Shown: positions 9,420 through 19,800 of the stretch, in pieces
Numbering within the stretch: the first letter of the stretch is position 1
How the letters are laid out: each line of letters starts with the position of its first letter
From: Bdellovibrio sp.
GTDB taxonomy: Bacteria > Myxococcota > SpSt-1050
NCBI GenBank assembly: GCA_020725805.1
Contig: DYEF01000034.1
Location: forward strand, 1 to 40,816
DNA length: 40,816 nt
Direction of reading: 5' to 3'
Translations under genes and position numbers: made by a program
Notes under the pieces: model-generated
Database searches by the model: none
What the model was told of the DNA's origin: nothing
The model's input: only the letters and a program-made list of their open reading frames with translations

Positions 9420-9442
9420 GAGAAGAGAAGAGAAGAGAAGAG
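9420..9442. repeat. Pentanucleotide microsatellite (GAGAA, about 4.6 copies)
   Basis: Four perfect GAGAA units (9420-9439) plus GAG lie in the 247-base spacer 9284-9530, about 140 bases before the start of the metalloprotease operon. The rest of the spacer is AT-rich and holds no gene. A slippage-prone 5-bp repeat at this distance could change promoter geometry, but no clear promoter is recognisable around it. Confidence 0.7.
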
Positions 9443-9530
9443 GTTTTAATTCTCAAAATTCCCATCTGTTACCCCAGATAACCGAATCTGGTCGTAATAT
9501 AACAAATCCGTTTTTGTTTGTCAAAAAAAT

Positions 9531-9948
9531 TTAATTATTAAAGCTCATCCTCTCCCTCTCTGTCTCTTTCCCGCCAATAAAGAGAATTATACTGAGTCCT
9601 TCCGATACGGATACTTCCTGATTCAGTAGACTTATCCTCTGTATCACTCCCGTATTATTAAATACCGCAAAATATTCGGAGTTGTTTTCAGACCAGTTGT
9701 GATAAAAGAGTTTATCCGAGATGCTTTCACTTACAATATTTTCAACAATATTCTTGGAAGGTATAAGTTCTGTCACCCACATCCTTTATTCCGCCATCCC
9801 CGACTTCAATATCTTCCGGCTCATAGACATCTGCTGACTGTTCTGTCTGCGAATCAACCGCCTCAGATATACCATTACCCGAAGTACAATACGAAAGGGT
9901 AATCAAAAACAGAAAAACAGAAAAAAACAGACTAAAACTCTTTTTCAT
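9531..9948 (-). pseudogene. Small lipoprotein gene split by a frameshift
   Basis: Two overlapping frames read as one protein. The first (9948 to 9742) begins with a lipoprotein signal ending LSYC and an acidic Asp/Glu/Val linker, then runs out at GDRTYTFQEYC. The second (9782 to 9531) has no ribosome site of its own and continues as a soluble domain of about 80 aa. The frames overlap around 9765-9785, where a GTGGGTGA tract could have gained one base. Restoring the frame gives a lipoprotein of about 138 aa. It may be a decayed gene or a sequencing or assembly error. No function is recognised. Confidence 0.55.
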
Positions 9949-10004
9949 CTGGCACCGTATTCACAGAGATAAAAACCACAAGAAGAAAACTCCGGTAAAT
10001 AAAA

Positions 10005-13000
10005 TTAAAGCGGTTTTCTCTCACAATAGCAGAGTGAGGGCTGACAGACAAAGCCATCCGGACAACCACCGCAGTCCTTCTTGCATACACACTGACACTT
10101 TTCAAGGTCAGCCTCGTGGGACTCGTCGCATTTTAATTCCTCTGCACTGCATTTACATACACAATTTACAGGGTCGGGTCTGTAACCGATGTTGCAGGAG
10201 AAGTTCTCGTCACAGTTGCAGGAGCAATCATCCGATTTACAGATAAAATACAGACTGCAGGCCCCGCCGCACTCGGACGGACAGACCCACTCGCAGGTAT
10301 TCTGATTGCAGACATAGTTGGGACCCGGTTTATTTCCGTCGCAAACGGGAGGACACTCGCATCTTCCGGTCTCCGTGTTGCAGACAAAAGGCTCCTTGCA
10401 CTCTCCGCAGTCCTTTAATGGCCTGTCCCTGTCGATCCAGTATCTGTAAGAGACCGCAATCCTTGAACCGGGCTTCTCCGGTCTGCAGTCACCAAAGAAG
10501 GATATTCTCTGAAATACCCCGTCATAATCAAATCCGTTTACAGGATGTCTCGGTGTCGGCTGAGGACATTTTGGCGGAGGCTCCTCCTGAACGACCTTAA
10601 TTGAGGCAGAAATTGGTGACTTTGAGAGTGAAATACCTGTTGCCGCTATAGCCGAATCAACTATCACCTGCATAGTGGCATCGATCGAGGCATTGTCTTT
10701 TATAAGCCCCTGAACACCGTTTGTCTGACTGACCAGAATATCATAGAGCGAAGGATTCTTGGTCTCACCACCGCAGTCATTAGTAGAACAAATAATTGCG
10801 TTGGCAATAAGACCGTCGATGTCCTTCCGTTTGGAGATTTCATCAAAAATAGCGGGCCAGGTCGGGAGGTTTTTGTCCCACCAAGGACCGTCATTTGCAT
10901 CTGACGGAGGATTGCCATTGACATATTCGCCTTCGCGGTTGCTCTGGTCTCCCGCATCAGAGAGGAAAATCACAACAACCTTGGCACCAAACCTAATCTT
11001 CTTTGGGTCGACAGACTCGCCTTTATTCGGAGTCGGAAGGAGCGGAGTTGAATTATTCTTTGGATTAAGAAGTGCATCGTATAACGACTCCACACCCTTC
11101 TCAGTCCCTGTACACTGCGCATCCCCGATACAGGTAGGGTCATTAAAATCACAGGGCTGCTTGAACCATGTCCTGAACTCGTCCAGATCCTTTGTAAATC
11201 CGAATACCTTACCGAAATTCTTTGTAAGTGTCGTGCTGTTCTTCAGGGTCTTCTGCCAGTATCCCGTCGATATAGCTGCAATCCTGAAGTCTACCTGTGA
11301 ATTCTTGAGTTTATCTACGAATGCCGTTGCGGCAACATTTACAGCCTTCTGATACGGAGACATCGAACAGGAGTCGTCAACCACCCAGATAAAATCGACC
11401 ATCGGATTCCCGCTTGTCCTTATATCACACTGGACACCCGTGGTATCTCCTCTCTGGGCAATTGCAGAGCCATTTGTAATATCACCTCTTAAGATCTCTG
11501 AGAGCGGGTCAGACGAAAATATATCGGAAGAGACGAGGGAACCAACAAGAATCGTCCTGTTATTATTCCTGCGGATTATTTCTATCTGAAGCTTCCAGTC
11601 CGTATCGTGGTTTGAGTTCTGCTCGATGCCGTCGGTAAACAATCCGCTTACATTATCACCGAAAAATGCCTTTGCAATCAGATTCAACCTGCCCTTCAGG
11701 TCGTCACCAGAGCCTTTGCCATAATCGTAATTTGCCAGAAGCGCCGGATATCCGTCCCAGGTAATAAAAGACTGAACAACCGGATTTGACAGACAATCTA
11801 TTCTCTGAAGATAACCAGAAGAAACCTTGCAGGGCGTATCACCGCGGATAATCTTCTCTTCCTCTATGACATCAGCCCCTTCGCTCTGTTTCTCAACAAT
11901 AAAACCACCGACATTCTTATCTTTGTGAACGAAAATGAATCCTTTCTCCTTACCGTTAACTATTAGTCTCGAGAGATTAATTTCGTTGGGAGGATTGTCT
12001 CTGTATTCATCTGTAAGCGCCAGAAGTGCATCTGCATCTATTATGTCAAAGAAGTTGATCTTTACGAGTTTCGATGTAGAGCAGGCCTCATTTACTGCAC
12101 CTGTTCCGTCAGAGTCGTCCTTAGGGTCAAGTTCACCTTCATCTACTCTGCCGTTCTGATTTGCATCCTCAGCCCCGTCCATAATACCGTCCCCGTCTGT
12201 ATCGGGGTTGAGAGGGTCGGTCGAGGTAGAAGGGTCATTATCACCCTTGAAATCCTTACAGTTTACCACATCCAGATTTACCGTCCGCCCTGCCTCAATT
12301 CCATCGGTGAGTCCATCCCCGTCTGTATCAGGATTGGTAGGGTCGGTTTCATTAATCTCGACTCTGCCATTCTTGTTTTTATCCTCCTCACCGTCCGCTA
12401 TCCCGTCACAGTCTGTGTCAATCCTTCGCGGGTCGGTCTCACCGATATTAACTGCACAGTCTGCATTCTTATCCTCAACTCCGTCTTTAAGACCATCGTT
12501 GTCCATATCCGGGTCGCTCGGGTCATAGCCACAGAGAATCTCTCTCTCATCGTCAATCCCGTCTCCGTCCGAATCGATATTCTTAATTAGCGGGTCAGTC
12601 TCACCGGGGTCCACAATAAAATTCTGATTTCGGTCCTCATTTCCGTCGGATATCCCGTCACCGTCCGTATCCGCTTTTGCCGGGTCAGTCTCGTCTCCGC
12701 CTGCATAATCAGGATTCCTGATATCCTTTATATCGACCCTGCCGTTGTGATTTCTGTCCTCTTTACCGTCATCGATACCATCTCCGTCTGTATCAGGATT
12801 GAGAGGGTCTGTCGAGGTAGAAGGGTCTGAGTCGGCTATGAAATTCTTACACAGATCCCTGTCGGCCGGCTCGGTTTTCGAAAGCTCCAGACCATCTAAA
12901 AGTCCATCCTTGTCTGTATCTATATCTGCAGCATCCGTCTCACCTTCATCCCTTTTTCCATTGTGGTTTTTATCTTCAACACCATCAGGTATTCCGTCGC

Positions 13001-13457
13001 AGTCCGAATCGACCGAGACAGGATTTGTAACGACTGATGGGTCGGCATCGCCCTTAAAGAATCTTTTGCAGAGTGGGTCAGGTGATTCAGTCCTTCCTGC
13101 CTCTACTCCGTCAGGGATCCCATCTCCGTCCGTGTCGGGGTTCATCGGGTCAGTCTTCCTGCCGCCCGGGTAGATAATCGAGAACTCCTCCAGATCAGAC
13201 AGCCCGTCACAGTCCGAATCTACTTTGCTATTATCCGGATTCTTCGGGTCCGCATCCCTGATTGTATAATCCATATCGATTATATCTTCAATCTCATCTC
13301 CCCCGTAATCCTTGTATCCGTAGTCTTTTGAGATAACATCCTGTGATGAAATATCCTCTGTATTTGCCACATCATTCGTCTGAACATTGTCGACAGAGTC
13401 CGAGCAGGAGAGAACAAGAAAAAGGGCAAGAACTGACAAATAAATTCTTCTGCTCAT
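10005..13457 (-). CDS. Lipoprotein with TSP3-like Ca-binding repeats, vWA domain and Cys-rich tail
   Basis: 1150 aa, surface or periplasmic. The lipobox is VLSC (Cys18). An acidic linker leads into about ten calcium-binding repeats of the DxDxDGxxD thrombospondin-3 type (about residues 55-450), many followed by an NxNGxxD-like segment. A von Willebrand A-like domain follows at about 685-930; DDSCSMS near residue 693 matches the MIDAS motif DxSxS, and FLSDAGDQ near residue 830 fits the second metal-binding loop. The last 150 residues are packed with cysteines in EGF-like groups. GGAGG lies 7 bases before the ATG at 13457; the frame is open to 13490 but only this start gives a clean signal peptide. 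The architecture suggests Ca-stiffened surface adhesion; the ligand is unknown. Confidence 0.8.
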   Translation of the reverse strand: MSRRIYLSVLALFLVLSCSDSVDNVQTNDVANTEDISSQDVISKDYGYKDYGGDEIEDIIDMDYTIRDADPKNPDNSKVDSDCDGLSDLEEFSIIYPGGRKTDPMNPDTDGDGIPDGVEAGRTESPDPLCKRFFKGDADPSVVTNPVSVDSDCDGIPDGVEDKNHNGKRDEGETDAADIDTDKDGLLDGLELSKTEPADRDLCKNFIADSDPSTSTDPLNPDTDGDGIDDGKEDRNHNGRVDIKDIRNPDYAGGDETDPAKADTDGDGISDGNEDRNQNFIVDPGETDPLIKNIDSDGDGIDDEREILCGYDPSDPDMDNDGLKDGVEDKNADCAVNIGETDPRRIDTDCDGIADGEEDKNKNGRVEINETDPTNPDTDGDGLTDGIEAGRTVNLDVVNCKDFKGDNDPSTSTDPLNPDTDGDGIMDGAEDANQNGRVDEGELDPKDDSDGTGAVNEACSTSKLVKINFFDIIDADALLALTDEYRDNPPNEINLSRLIVNGKEKGFIFVHKDKNVGGFIVEKQSEGADVIEEEKIIRGDTPCKVSSGYLQRIDCLSNPVVQSFITWDGYPALLANYDYGKGSGDDLKGRLNLIAKAFFGDNVSGLFTDGIEQNSNHDTDWKLQIEIIRRNNNRTILVGSLVSSDIFSSDPLSEILRGDITNGSAIAQRGDTTGVQCDIRTSGNPMVDFIWVVDDSCSMSPYQKAVNVAATAFVDKLKNSQVDFRIAAISTGYWQKTLKNSTTLTKNFGKVFGFTKDLDEFRTWFKQPCDFNDPTCIGDAQCTGTEKGVESLYDALLNPKNNSTPLLPTPNKGESVDPKKIRFGAKVVVIFLSDAGDQSNREGEYVNGNPPSDANDGPWWDKNLPTWPAIFDEISKRKDIDGLIANAIICSTNDCGGETKNPSLYDILVSQTNGVQGLIKDNASIDATMQVIVDSAIAATGISLSKSPISASIKVVQEEPPPKCPQPTPRHPVNGFDYDGVFQRISFFGDCRPEKPGSRIAVSYRYWIDRDRPLKDCGECKEPFVCNTETGRCECPPVCDGNKPGPNYVCNQNTCEWVCPSECGGACSLYFICKSDDCSCNCDENFSCNIGYRPDPVNCVCKCSAEELKCDESHEADLEKCQCVCKKDCGGCPDGFVCQPSLCYCERKPL

Positions 13458-13547
13458 ATATAACCTCCGTATATTCGGATATATTAGCAAAAAAACTGTT
13501 TATAGTAAATTTAATAAAAATATTTAATAACTTATAGGTGAGATATA

Positions 13548-16271
13548 TTGACACAAATAAGGCAGATTGATAAAATAACCTATATGAATAATATGGTTCT
13601 AATAAAGGAACACTCAGGAATTATCCTATCTTTAGTACATTTTTTAGCTTTGGGGGTATTGAGTTTTTACGGATGTTTAGAAGATAGAGAAACTATCTTA
13701 ATGAACAGCGAAGGAGATTACAAAATCTCTGAGCCAGAGGATATCTCTCTCGATTATGAGATAATAATTAATGAAAGAGAGGATACATTAGAGATAGATC
13801 GAGATACAACGAATGACATTGACGAGAATGCATCTTATGATGTGACTGATGAATATTCGGATATAAGCAATTCTCAACCTCGCTTTTCGGGACTCAGAAA
13901 TATTATTGGTATAAGTGATTCTTCGGTAATGCTCTTATGGGAGCCGGGAGAGGATGATAATACACCAGTCGATCAAATCAGGTATGAAATCTGTGTATCT
14001 ACAAAAGTCAATGAATGTATTAGAAATTTTAAGCCGTCGTATGTTGTGAATGGCGAGACATATAATTATATAATTGATGGCCTGTTAACCGATAAAGTAT
14101 ATTACTTTGTCGTAAAGGCTCGGGATTTGTCTGGTAATTTAGATTCAAATCTTATAGAGAAAAAGCGCAATTTCTTATCTAACGTAAAAATGGTATCAGC
14201 TGGAACGGCTCATACCTGTGCTTTATTAAAAGATGGGAGGATAAAATGTTGGGGGGATGGTTCTTTTGGAAAACTCGGTAATAACGAGTATAATAATCGG
14301 TCATTACCTGTTTCTGTTTACAACATTGATTCTGCTATATCTGTATCAGCTGGACACAATAACACTTGTGCGGTTTTAAAGGATGGAAAAGTGATGTGTT
14401 GGGGAAGTAATGAAGATTTCCAATTAGGAGATTATCAAAGATTCAGTTCTGATATTCCTATAGTTATTTCAAATCTCGATTCTGCTGTAGATATATCCGT
14501 TGGTTGGTTTCATATTTGTGCTTTGTTGTCAGGCGGAAGTGTAAAGTGTTGGGGAAATAACTATTTGGGACAATTGAGAGATGACACAATATTGGTTTCA
14601 AAAGAACCATTATATGTGCAAGGAATTGATGATGCAATATCTATCTCTGCCAGCTATGACCATACCTGTGCTGTAATAAGAAACGGGGAGGTTAAATGCT
14701 GGGGATTGAATATGTATGGTCAATTGGGAAATGGAAACTATATTGATTCACCTACACCTGTTTTGGTTTCTGGAATCAACTCTGCAATTAATACGTCGGT
14801 AAGTATGTATTTCTCTTGTGCACTCGACAAATATAAACAAATAAGTTGTTGGGGACTAAATCTGTACGGGCAATTAGGAGATATAATCTATAGTTCTGCT
14901 GAGCCGGTGAGAATAAAGGATATTAATACAGCAACATTCTTAGGCACAGGCATTGGTACTATTTGTGTTTTACTTGAGAACGGAACCATAAGCTGTTGGG
15001 GAACAAATTATAGTGGGGAATTGGGTAATGGAACAAATATTAACACTACCAACCCAACACCCGTTAATGGAATAAATAATGCTGTATCTATTACTACAGG
15101 AGAATCCCATAGCTGTGCTGTTCTGAATAATGGCAAAATTAAATGCTGGGGACAAAACGAATTCGGTGAACTGGGAAATGGCGGAAGTGGGAAGTCTTAT
15201 CTTCCAATCTCTGTATCAAAACTTAAGAATGTGGTTGAGTTGTCTTTAGGAAGTAACTACAGTTGTGCAGTTGCAAAGGACGGAACAGGTCTATGCTGGG
15301 GGTATAACTATTATGGTCAATTAGGAGATGGAACAAATGAAGATAGTAATGTGCCTGAAGTAATTAAAGGATTAGATTCAATAATATCTATTTCGGCTGG
15401 ACAAGAGCACACTTGTGCTGTTGAAAAGAGTAGAAAGGTAAAGTGTTGGGGGGATGGTTCGAACGGAGAGTTAGGTAATACTGATTATTTTATTACTAAC
15501 GTGCCGGTCACAGTAAATGAGATAGATGATGCTATTCAGGTTTCTGTTGGACTCTTTCATTCTTGTGCTTTATTGTCAGACGGAAGTGTAAAGTGTTGGG
15601 GGGCAAACTATTATGGTCAATTGGGAGATGGAACCAATAAGAGTTCTAAAACCCCTGTAAATGTGGTAGGTGTCAAGGAGGCTTCTTATATTGACTTGGG
15701 CTGGAACCACAGTTGTGCATTGTTGAAAAATGGCAAAGTAATGTGTTGGGGGATTAATGATGATGGAAACCTTGGTAATGGAGAAACAAAAAATTCTAAT
15801 ATCCCAGTCTATGTTTCTGTTATTGAAGAGGCTGTAGCTTTATCAGCAGGTCCCCTTTCTTCTTGTGCCATAATTAAAGATAGAAGTTTAAGATGTTGGG
15901 GAGAAGACTTATCAGGTGATAAAAGAGAAGAGAATTCTTATGTACCTGTTGTTATAAAAAACATAAATAATCCAATGAGCGTTTCGGTGGGATTTAACTT
16001 TGCCTGTGTAGTTGAACAGAGTGGCAGTGTAAAATGCTGGGGAATAAACAAATACGGGCAATTCGGTAATGACACCATTTTCAAAACAACAGAACCTGTA
16101 TTGATAAAAGGGATAAATACAGCGATCTCTGTAGCAGCGGGATATTCTCATATATGTATTGTATTATCAAACGGAGAAGTAAGATGCCTTGGCAGCAATT
16201 CAAGAGGAGAACTTGGAGGAGGATTTTCCGGTTATTTCAATCTACCTGTACCTGTATTGATTACCGAATAA
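13548..16271 (+). CDS. RCC1-repeat (double seven-blade propeller) lipoprotein with FN3 domain
   Basis: 907 aa. TTG at 13548 is the likely start because AGGTGAG lies 5 bases upstream; the later ATGs at 13584 and 13593 lack ribosome sites. The signal is lipoprotein-like (FYGC, Cys43, with a long n-region), then comes an acidic Asp/Glu linker and a fibronectin-III domain (about residues 106-205). Fourteen RCC1/BLIP-II-type repeats of about 50 aa fill the rest. Thirteen carry CAxxxxGxxxCWG-like cores and the last reads CLG. Each repeat has two cysteines. Fourteen blades would build two seven-bladed propellers. RCC1-like secreted proteins usually bind other proteins; the partner is unknown. The gene is divergent from the TSP3/vWA lipoprotein across 90 bases. 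Confidence 0.8.
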   Translation: MTQIRQIDKITYMNNMVLIKEHSGIILSLVHFLALGVLSFYGCLEDRETILMNSEGDYKISEPEDISLDYEIIINEREDTLEIDRDTTNDIDENASYDVTDEYSDISNSQPRFSGLRNIIGISDSSVMLLWEPGEDDNTPVDQIRYEICVSTKVNECIRNFKPSYVVNGETYNYIIDGLLTDKVYYFVVKARDLSGNLDSNLIEKKRNFLSNVKMVSAGTAHTCALLKDGRIKCWGDGSFGKLGNNEYNNRSLPVSVYNIDSAISVSAGHNNTCAVLKDGKVMCWGSNEDFQLGDYQRFSSDIPIVISNLDSAVDISVGWFHICALLSGGSVKCWGNNYLGQLRDDTILVSKEPLYVQGIDDAISISASYDHTCAVIRNGEVKCWGLNMYGQLGNGNYIDSPTPVLVSGINSAINTSVSMYFSCALDKYKQISCWGLNLYGQLGDIIYSSAEPVRIKDINTATFLGTGIGTICVLLENGTISCWGTNYSGELGNGTNINTTNPTPVNGINNAVSITTGESHSCAVLNNGKIKCWGQNEFGELGNGGSGKSYLPISVSKLKNVVELSLGSNYSCAVAKDGTGLCWGYNYYGQLGDGTNEDSNVPEVIKGLDSIISISAGQEHTCAVEKSRKVKCWGDGSNGELGNTDYFITNVPVTVNEIDDAIQVSVGLFHSCALLSDGSVKCWGANYYGQLGDGTNKSSKTPVNVVGVKEASYIDLGWNHSCALLKNGKVMCWGINDDGNLGNGETKNSNIPVYVSVIEEAVALSAGPLSSCAIIKDRSLRCWGEDLSGDKREENSYVPVVIKNINNPMSVSVGFNFACVVEQSGSVKCWGINKYGQFGNDTIFKTTEPVLIKGINTAISVAAGYSHICIVLSNGEVRCLGSNSRGELGGGFSGYFNLPVPVLITE
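14194..16268 (+). repeat. 14 tandem RCC1-coding repeats
   Basis: Fourteen units of about 150 bases, each encoding a blade that begins like VSAG, contains HTCALLKDG and CWG, and ends with a variable NxAIS segment. They are diverged at DNA level but aligned throughout. The last unit replaces Trp by Leu (CLG) and ends the gene. Confidence 0.8.
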
Positions 16272-16484
16272 ATTAGAATAGCAAAACCACAATCTGAACA
16301 AATAAGTAAGATACTTTATCTCCAATAAATGTAATATCACTATAAATGGCTTATGGGTATAATAATTCCTTTAGAGTGTGCTTTATAGGGTGTCTTTTAG
16401 TTTCATTGTAGATATAGGCAAAAACACCTCTTATGCGATTTCCCAAATAATATCAACAGGTTAGATTCATATCACAGTTAATTC

Positions 16485-16612
16485 ATACCTGACACCGTTG
16501 CTAACACCTTCGCTCTGCCTTAACTGTCGCTTCGATACATTTCATTACTCAGCGACCTTAGTAATATAAGATTGAGTAATTCATTTATATTAATTTATTT
16601 CTGCCTGACACC
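16485..16612 (-). repeat. REP-like element bounded by GGTGTCAGG motifs
   Basis: On the minus strand GGTGTCAGGCA (16602-16612) and GGTGTCAGGTAT (16485-16496) lie in the same orientation. Between them is a dyad GTCGCT (16526-16531) / AGCGAC (16551-16556). The motif matches the GGTGYCAGGTAC pair at 35589-35621. The layout suggests a non-autonomous palindromic element, perhaps of the REP/RAYT type; no transposase gene is nearby. Confidence 0.45.
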
Positions 16613-16863
16613 ACAGCTCTTATTTAACGGCTTGTAATTTACTTAAATATTTTCCACAAGAAATCAAATTTTTAAGTAGTATCAACGGATTAGCATCAAC
16701 TTCTCGACAATCTCTACCTGTACATAGCTCCTCTGATTTCTGTAATGAGGATGTTTATGAACAATCCAAAAAATGCCTTGATTATTTGAAAGAGAGGTAC
16801 ATCACTTCCCTTCCGGAATTCATTGCAAAAAAACTGATTTCGGAAATAACAACAACCCGTTAA
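16609..16863 (+). pseudogene. C-terminal gene remnant, family unknown
   Basis: An open frame of 84 codons runs from the edge of the REP-like element to a TAA at 16861-16863, just 5 bases from the convergent stop of the giant gene. It has no ATG. The last 40 residues look like a real helical C-terminus (DYLKERYITSLPEFIAKKL). It is probably the tail of a gene whose 5' part was lost at the repeat. No homologue is recognised. Confidence 0.35.
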
Positions 16864-16868
16864 ATCCC

Positions 16869-19800
16869 TTACTCCTCTATTATAAACTCAACTCTTCTGT
16901 TGGTCTCTCTGTTCTTCTTCGAGGTATTCGGCACGAGTGGTTTGTCGGGCCCGTAGCCTTTTGCCTCCAAAATCTCGGCCCTTATTCCTGCCTTTATCAG
17001 GTACTCTCTTACTGCATCTGCCCTGTCCTGAGAGAGCTTGATATTCTTCTCTCTCGAACCGAGGTCATCAGTGTGACCCTCGATCTTCACTTTCTTTATT
17101 TTTGGATTCCCGTTTATAACATCTGCAACCATATCAAGAATTATCTCTGAATTCTTATCGATCTTTGCAGAATTTAGTCCAAACTGAATCTTCTTTTTAA
17201 GCGTTATCTTGTTCTGTTCTACTACAATGAGAGTCTCCTTCGGCTTATCTTTCAAAACAAGTTCCACAGTCGCATCAGAATCCTGTACCACATCAGCAAC
17301 CTTTCCTACAGAGAGTTTGTCCGGGGCTTTTGCAACAACATACCATTTCCCTACATCCAGTTTAGATGTATATATACCTTCCGATGCCTTCTTTATCTCA
17401 ACCTGCTTATCCCCGCTTACTGCAATCACCTCAGCATCATTTATATTCTTTCTCTTTTCGTCGAGTACCTGAACGATAATAGACCCCTGAATAATCTTCT
17501 TTTTAAGTAATATATTCAGACTTGTGACTCCGCCTTTAGTCACCTGCACACTTGCCTTCTTTTCAAAATAACCTTCTCTGCTTACTATGAGGTTATATAG
17601 CCCCGCATTTATTTCAGGAGTTACAAATTCTCCGTTCTTCTTTGTGGCTATATCCGGAAGACCTGACTTCTCAACACTCACGATAGCATTACCCACTGGC
17701 TCCCTGCTATCCTCATCATAAACAACTCCTTTTATCTTACCTGTATTCACAACAGGTTTTGGAGGTTCCACTATTTTTGGTTTTTCTACAACCTTTTCAA
17801 CAACCTGCGGTTTTGACGGCTCCATCCTGTCAGTTGCAAAGAGAATTCCCAGCATCGCCCTTACGAGCGGAGAACCATAACCCGGCAGAATCCCTCCTCC
17901 GACACCTCCAACGATTCCTATTCCGTTGTGAAAGAAATATTTCGAAGAGAGGAGCCATTCGAGCGGATTTTGTTCCTCATACTGAAACGGATATACTGCG
18001 CTCGTGGCACCGGATAGGTCGAAACCAAGTATCAGCTCCTTCCCCTTAATCATTACAGGATAGGTAACACCCACATTGTAAATGATTTCATCGTCATATA
18101 TCTGGTAGAGCTTCTCCCCGAGCCTCGTCTTATCCCTGAATGTATAACCGAGATTGAGAGCGAGCATCATCTTAAACGGGAAGACCCTCGAGAGTGTAAA
18201 CCTCGGAGAGAATGCCACTCCCGATTCACCGAGCATATTTTTCTCATCGCCTGTCGGGAGAATAATTGCAGGTATAAAGCCAAACGAGACAGGATAAGTC
18301 TTCTTCCCAAATACCTTTTCTGTCTGTGAAAGAAATCTAAGTTTTGGAATCAGCCAAATATCCCCGAGTCCTCCCTGAGAAAGCTCTGTCCTTGCACCTT
18401 CATAAAGACCGCTCTTTCCGCTCTGAAAGAGTGCCATCGGAAGCACAAGCCCCGCCTCAAAATACGGAGCAAAAGAATAACTGGCAAAGAGGTCAGCATC
18501 CAGCCTGTAATCCACGAGGTCATCAACCTTATTGTGATTCTCATCTATAAAGACAAGCGGGCTCTTCACATAGAAGAGATAGAAGCCCATATTCAGATTA
18601 TTGCTCTCAGCAATCTCTCCTGCTTCTGTAATTATAACGCCTTTCGAATCAACAGTTGATATCAGACGGTTTGTATTTACCGTTTGTGCATAGAGCGGAA
18701 GTGATGCCATCAGGACCAGAAGCCAAAGAAACCTCCTGCTCTTTTTTCCGATGAACACAAAGAGTCCGAGTATGAATATGGTCAGTAACTCTGCCGGACT
18801 CTCCTCACTCTTCTCTGTCTCATCCATTACAGAGCACTGGCAGCCTCCTCCCATAACCCTGCCTATAAGCTCCGGCCTGCTACCGCCATCAATATTAATC
18901 ACACCAGTATCGGCACCTGTATCACCTGTCTGTGTTACATCAGAGATGATAATATCAACCGTTACATCCGAAATATCCTCTGCCACATCTGATGTTATAT
19001 CTGATACAGCATCTGAAACTGCATCCTCTACAACGTCTGTCTCCAAAGCATCCGTGATAATATCTGGCAGAGCATCGGATTCAGAGATATCACTGCCAGC
19101 ATCAGAAACCTCGACATCCTCTCCACCATCTGTCCCGCCGTCGGGCTGGATGCAGTCTGGTAGATTATCATCGGTCAATCCATTGCAGTCATTATCCTTT
19201 CCATCACATACCTCAGGGACAGGGTCAATAGCACCTATACACTCTCCTATCTTCCCTCCAACACAGGTTGAGATACCCATTCTGCATTCACCTACATTTG
19301 TGCCGCAGGGCACAGTAATATTTTCATCATATTCACCATTGCAGTTATTATCAAGACTGTCACAGACTTCACTATTTGGTGCAACCTCCCCAAGGCAATT
19401 ACCCCATACCCCGCTCTTACACACTCTAACTCCACTCTTACACTCACCTATATCAGAACCACATTTGGAGTATAGATTTTCATCAGTCTCTCCATCACAA
19501 TCATTATCTTTATTGTCACAAATCTCTGCTGTTGGATTTATTGCACCAGCACAAACACCCCACTGGCCATTAACACAGGTCTGAACCCCTTTCTGACATT
19601 CACCCTCATCTGTCCCGCAGGGCTGTGTCTCACCGTCGTTACAGGCACACCCTTCATCAATACTTCCGTTGCAATTATTATCTAACCCATCACCACAAAC
19701 CTCATCCTTTGGGTTAATTGCACCTATGCAATCACCCCAAACTCCGTCTTTACAGCTCTGCAATCCCATCTTGCAACTACCTATGTTAAGACCACACTCC

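Larger units (their letters stand above)
16272..16868. other. Gene-poor region with repeat element and gene remnant
   Basis: About 600 bases between two convergent genes. No intact gene is present. The first 210 bases are AT-rich with nothing recognised. The middle holds a REP-like element (16485-16612), and the right side a short coding remnant on the + strand (16609-16863). The region looks like a scar of past insertion. Confidence 0.6.

Noticed and set aside
10759-11352. 197-codon + strand frame opposite the vWA region
   Set aside because: It is antisense to a well-supported domain with MIDAS motif and has no start signal or family resemblance.
18687-18750. Separate gene start for the OmpA-type part of the giant protein
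   Set aside because: An AGGAGG is present, but the nearest in-frame ATG is about 22 bases away and would remove most of the signal-like helix.
18751-19584. 277-codon + strand open frame inside the giant gene
   Set aside because: It is the antisense shadow of the acidic linker and MopE repeats; Ser/Pro/Thr-rich composition and absence of a ribosome site mark it as non-coding.
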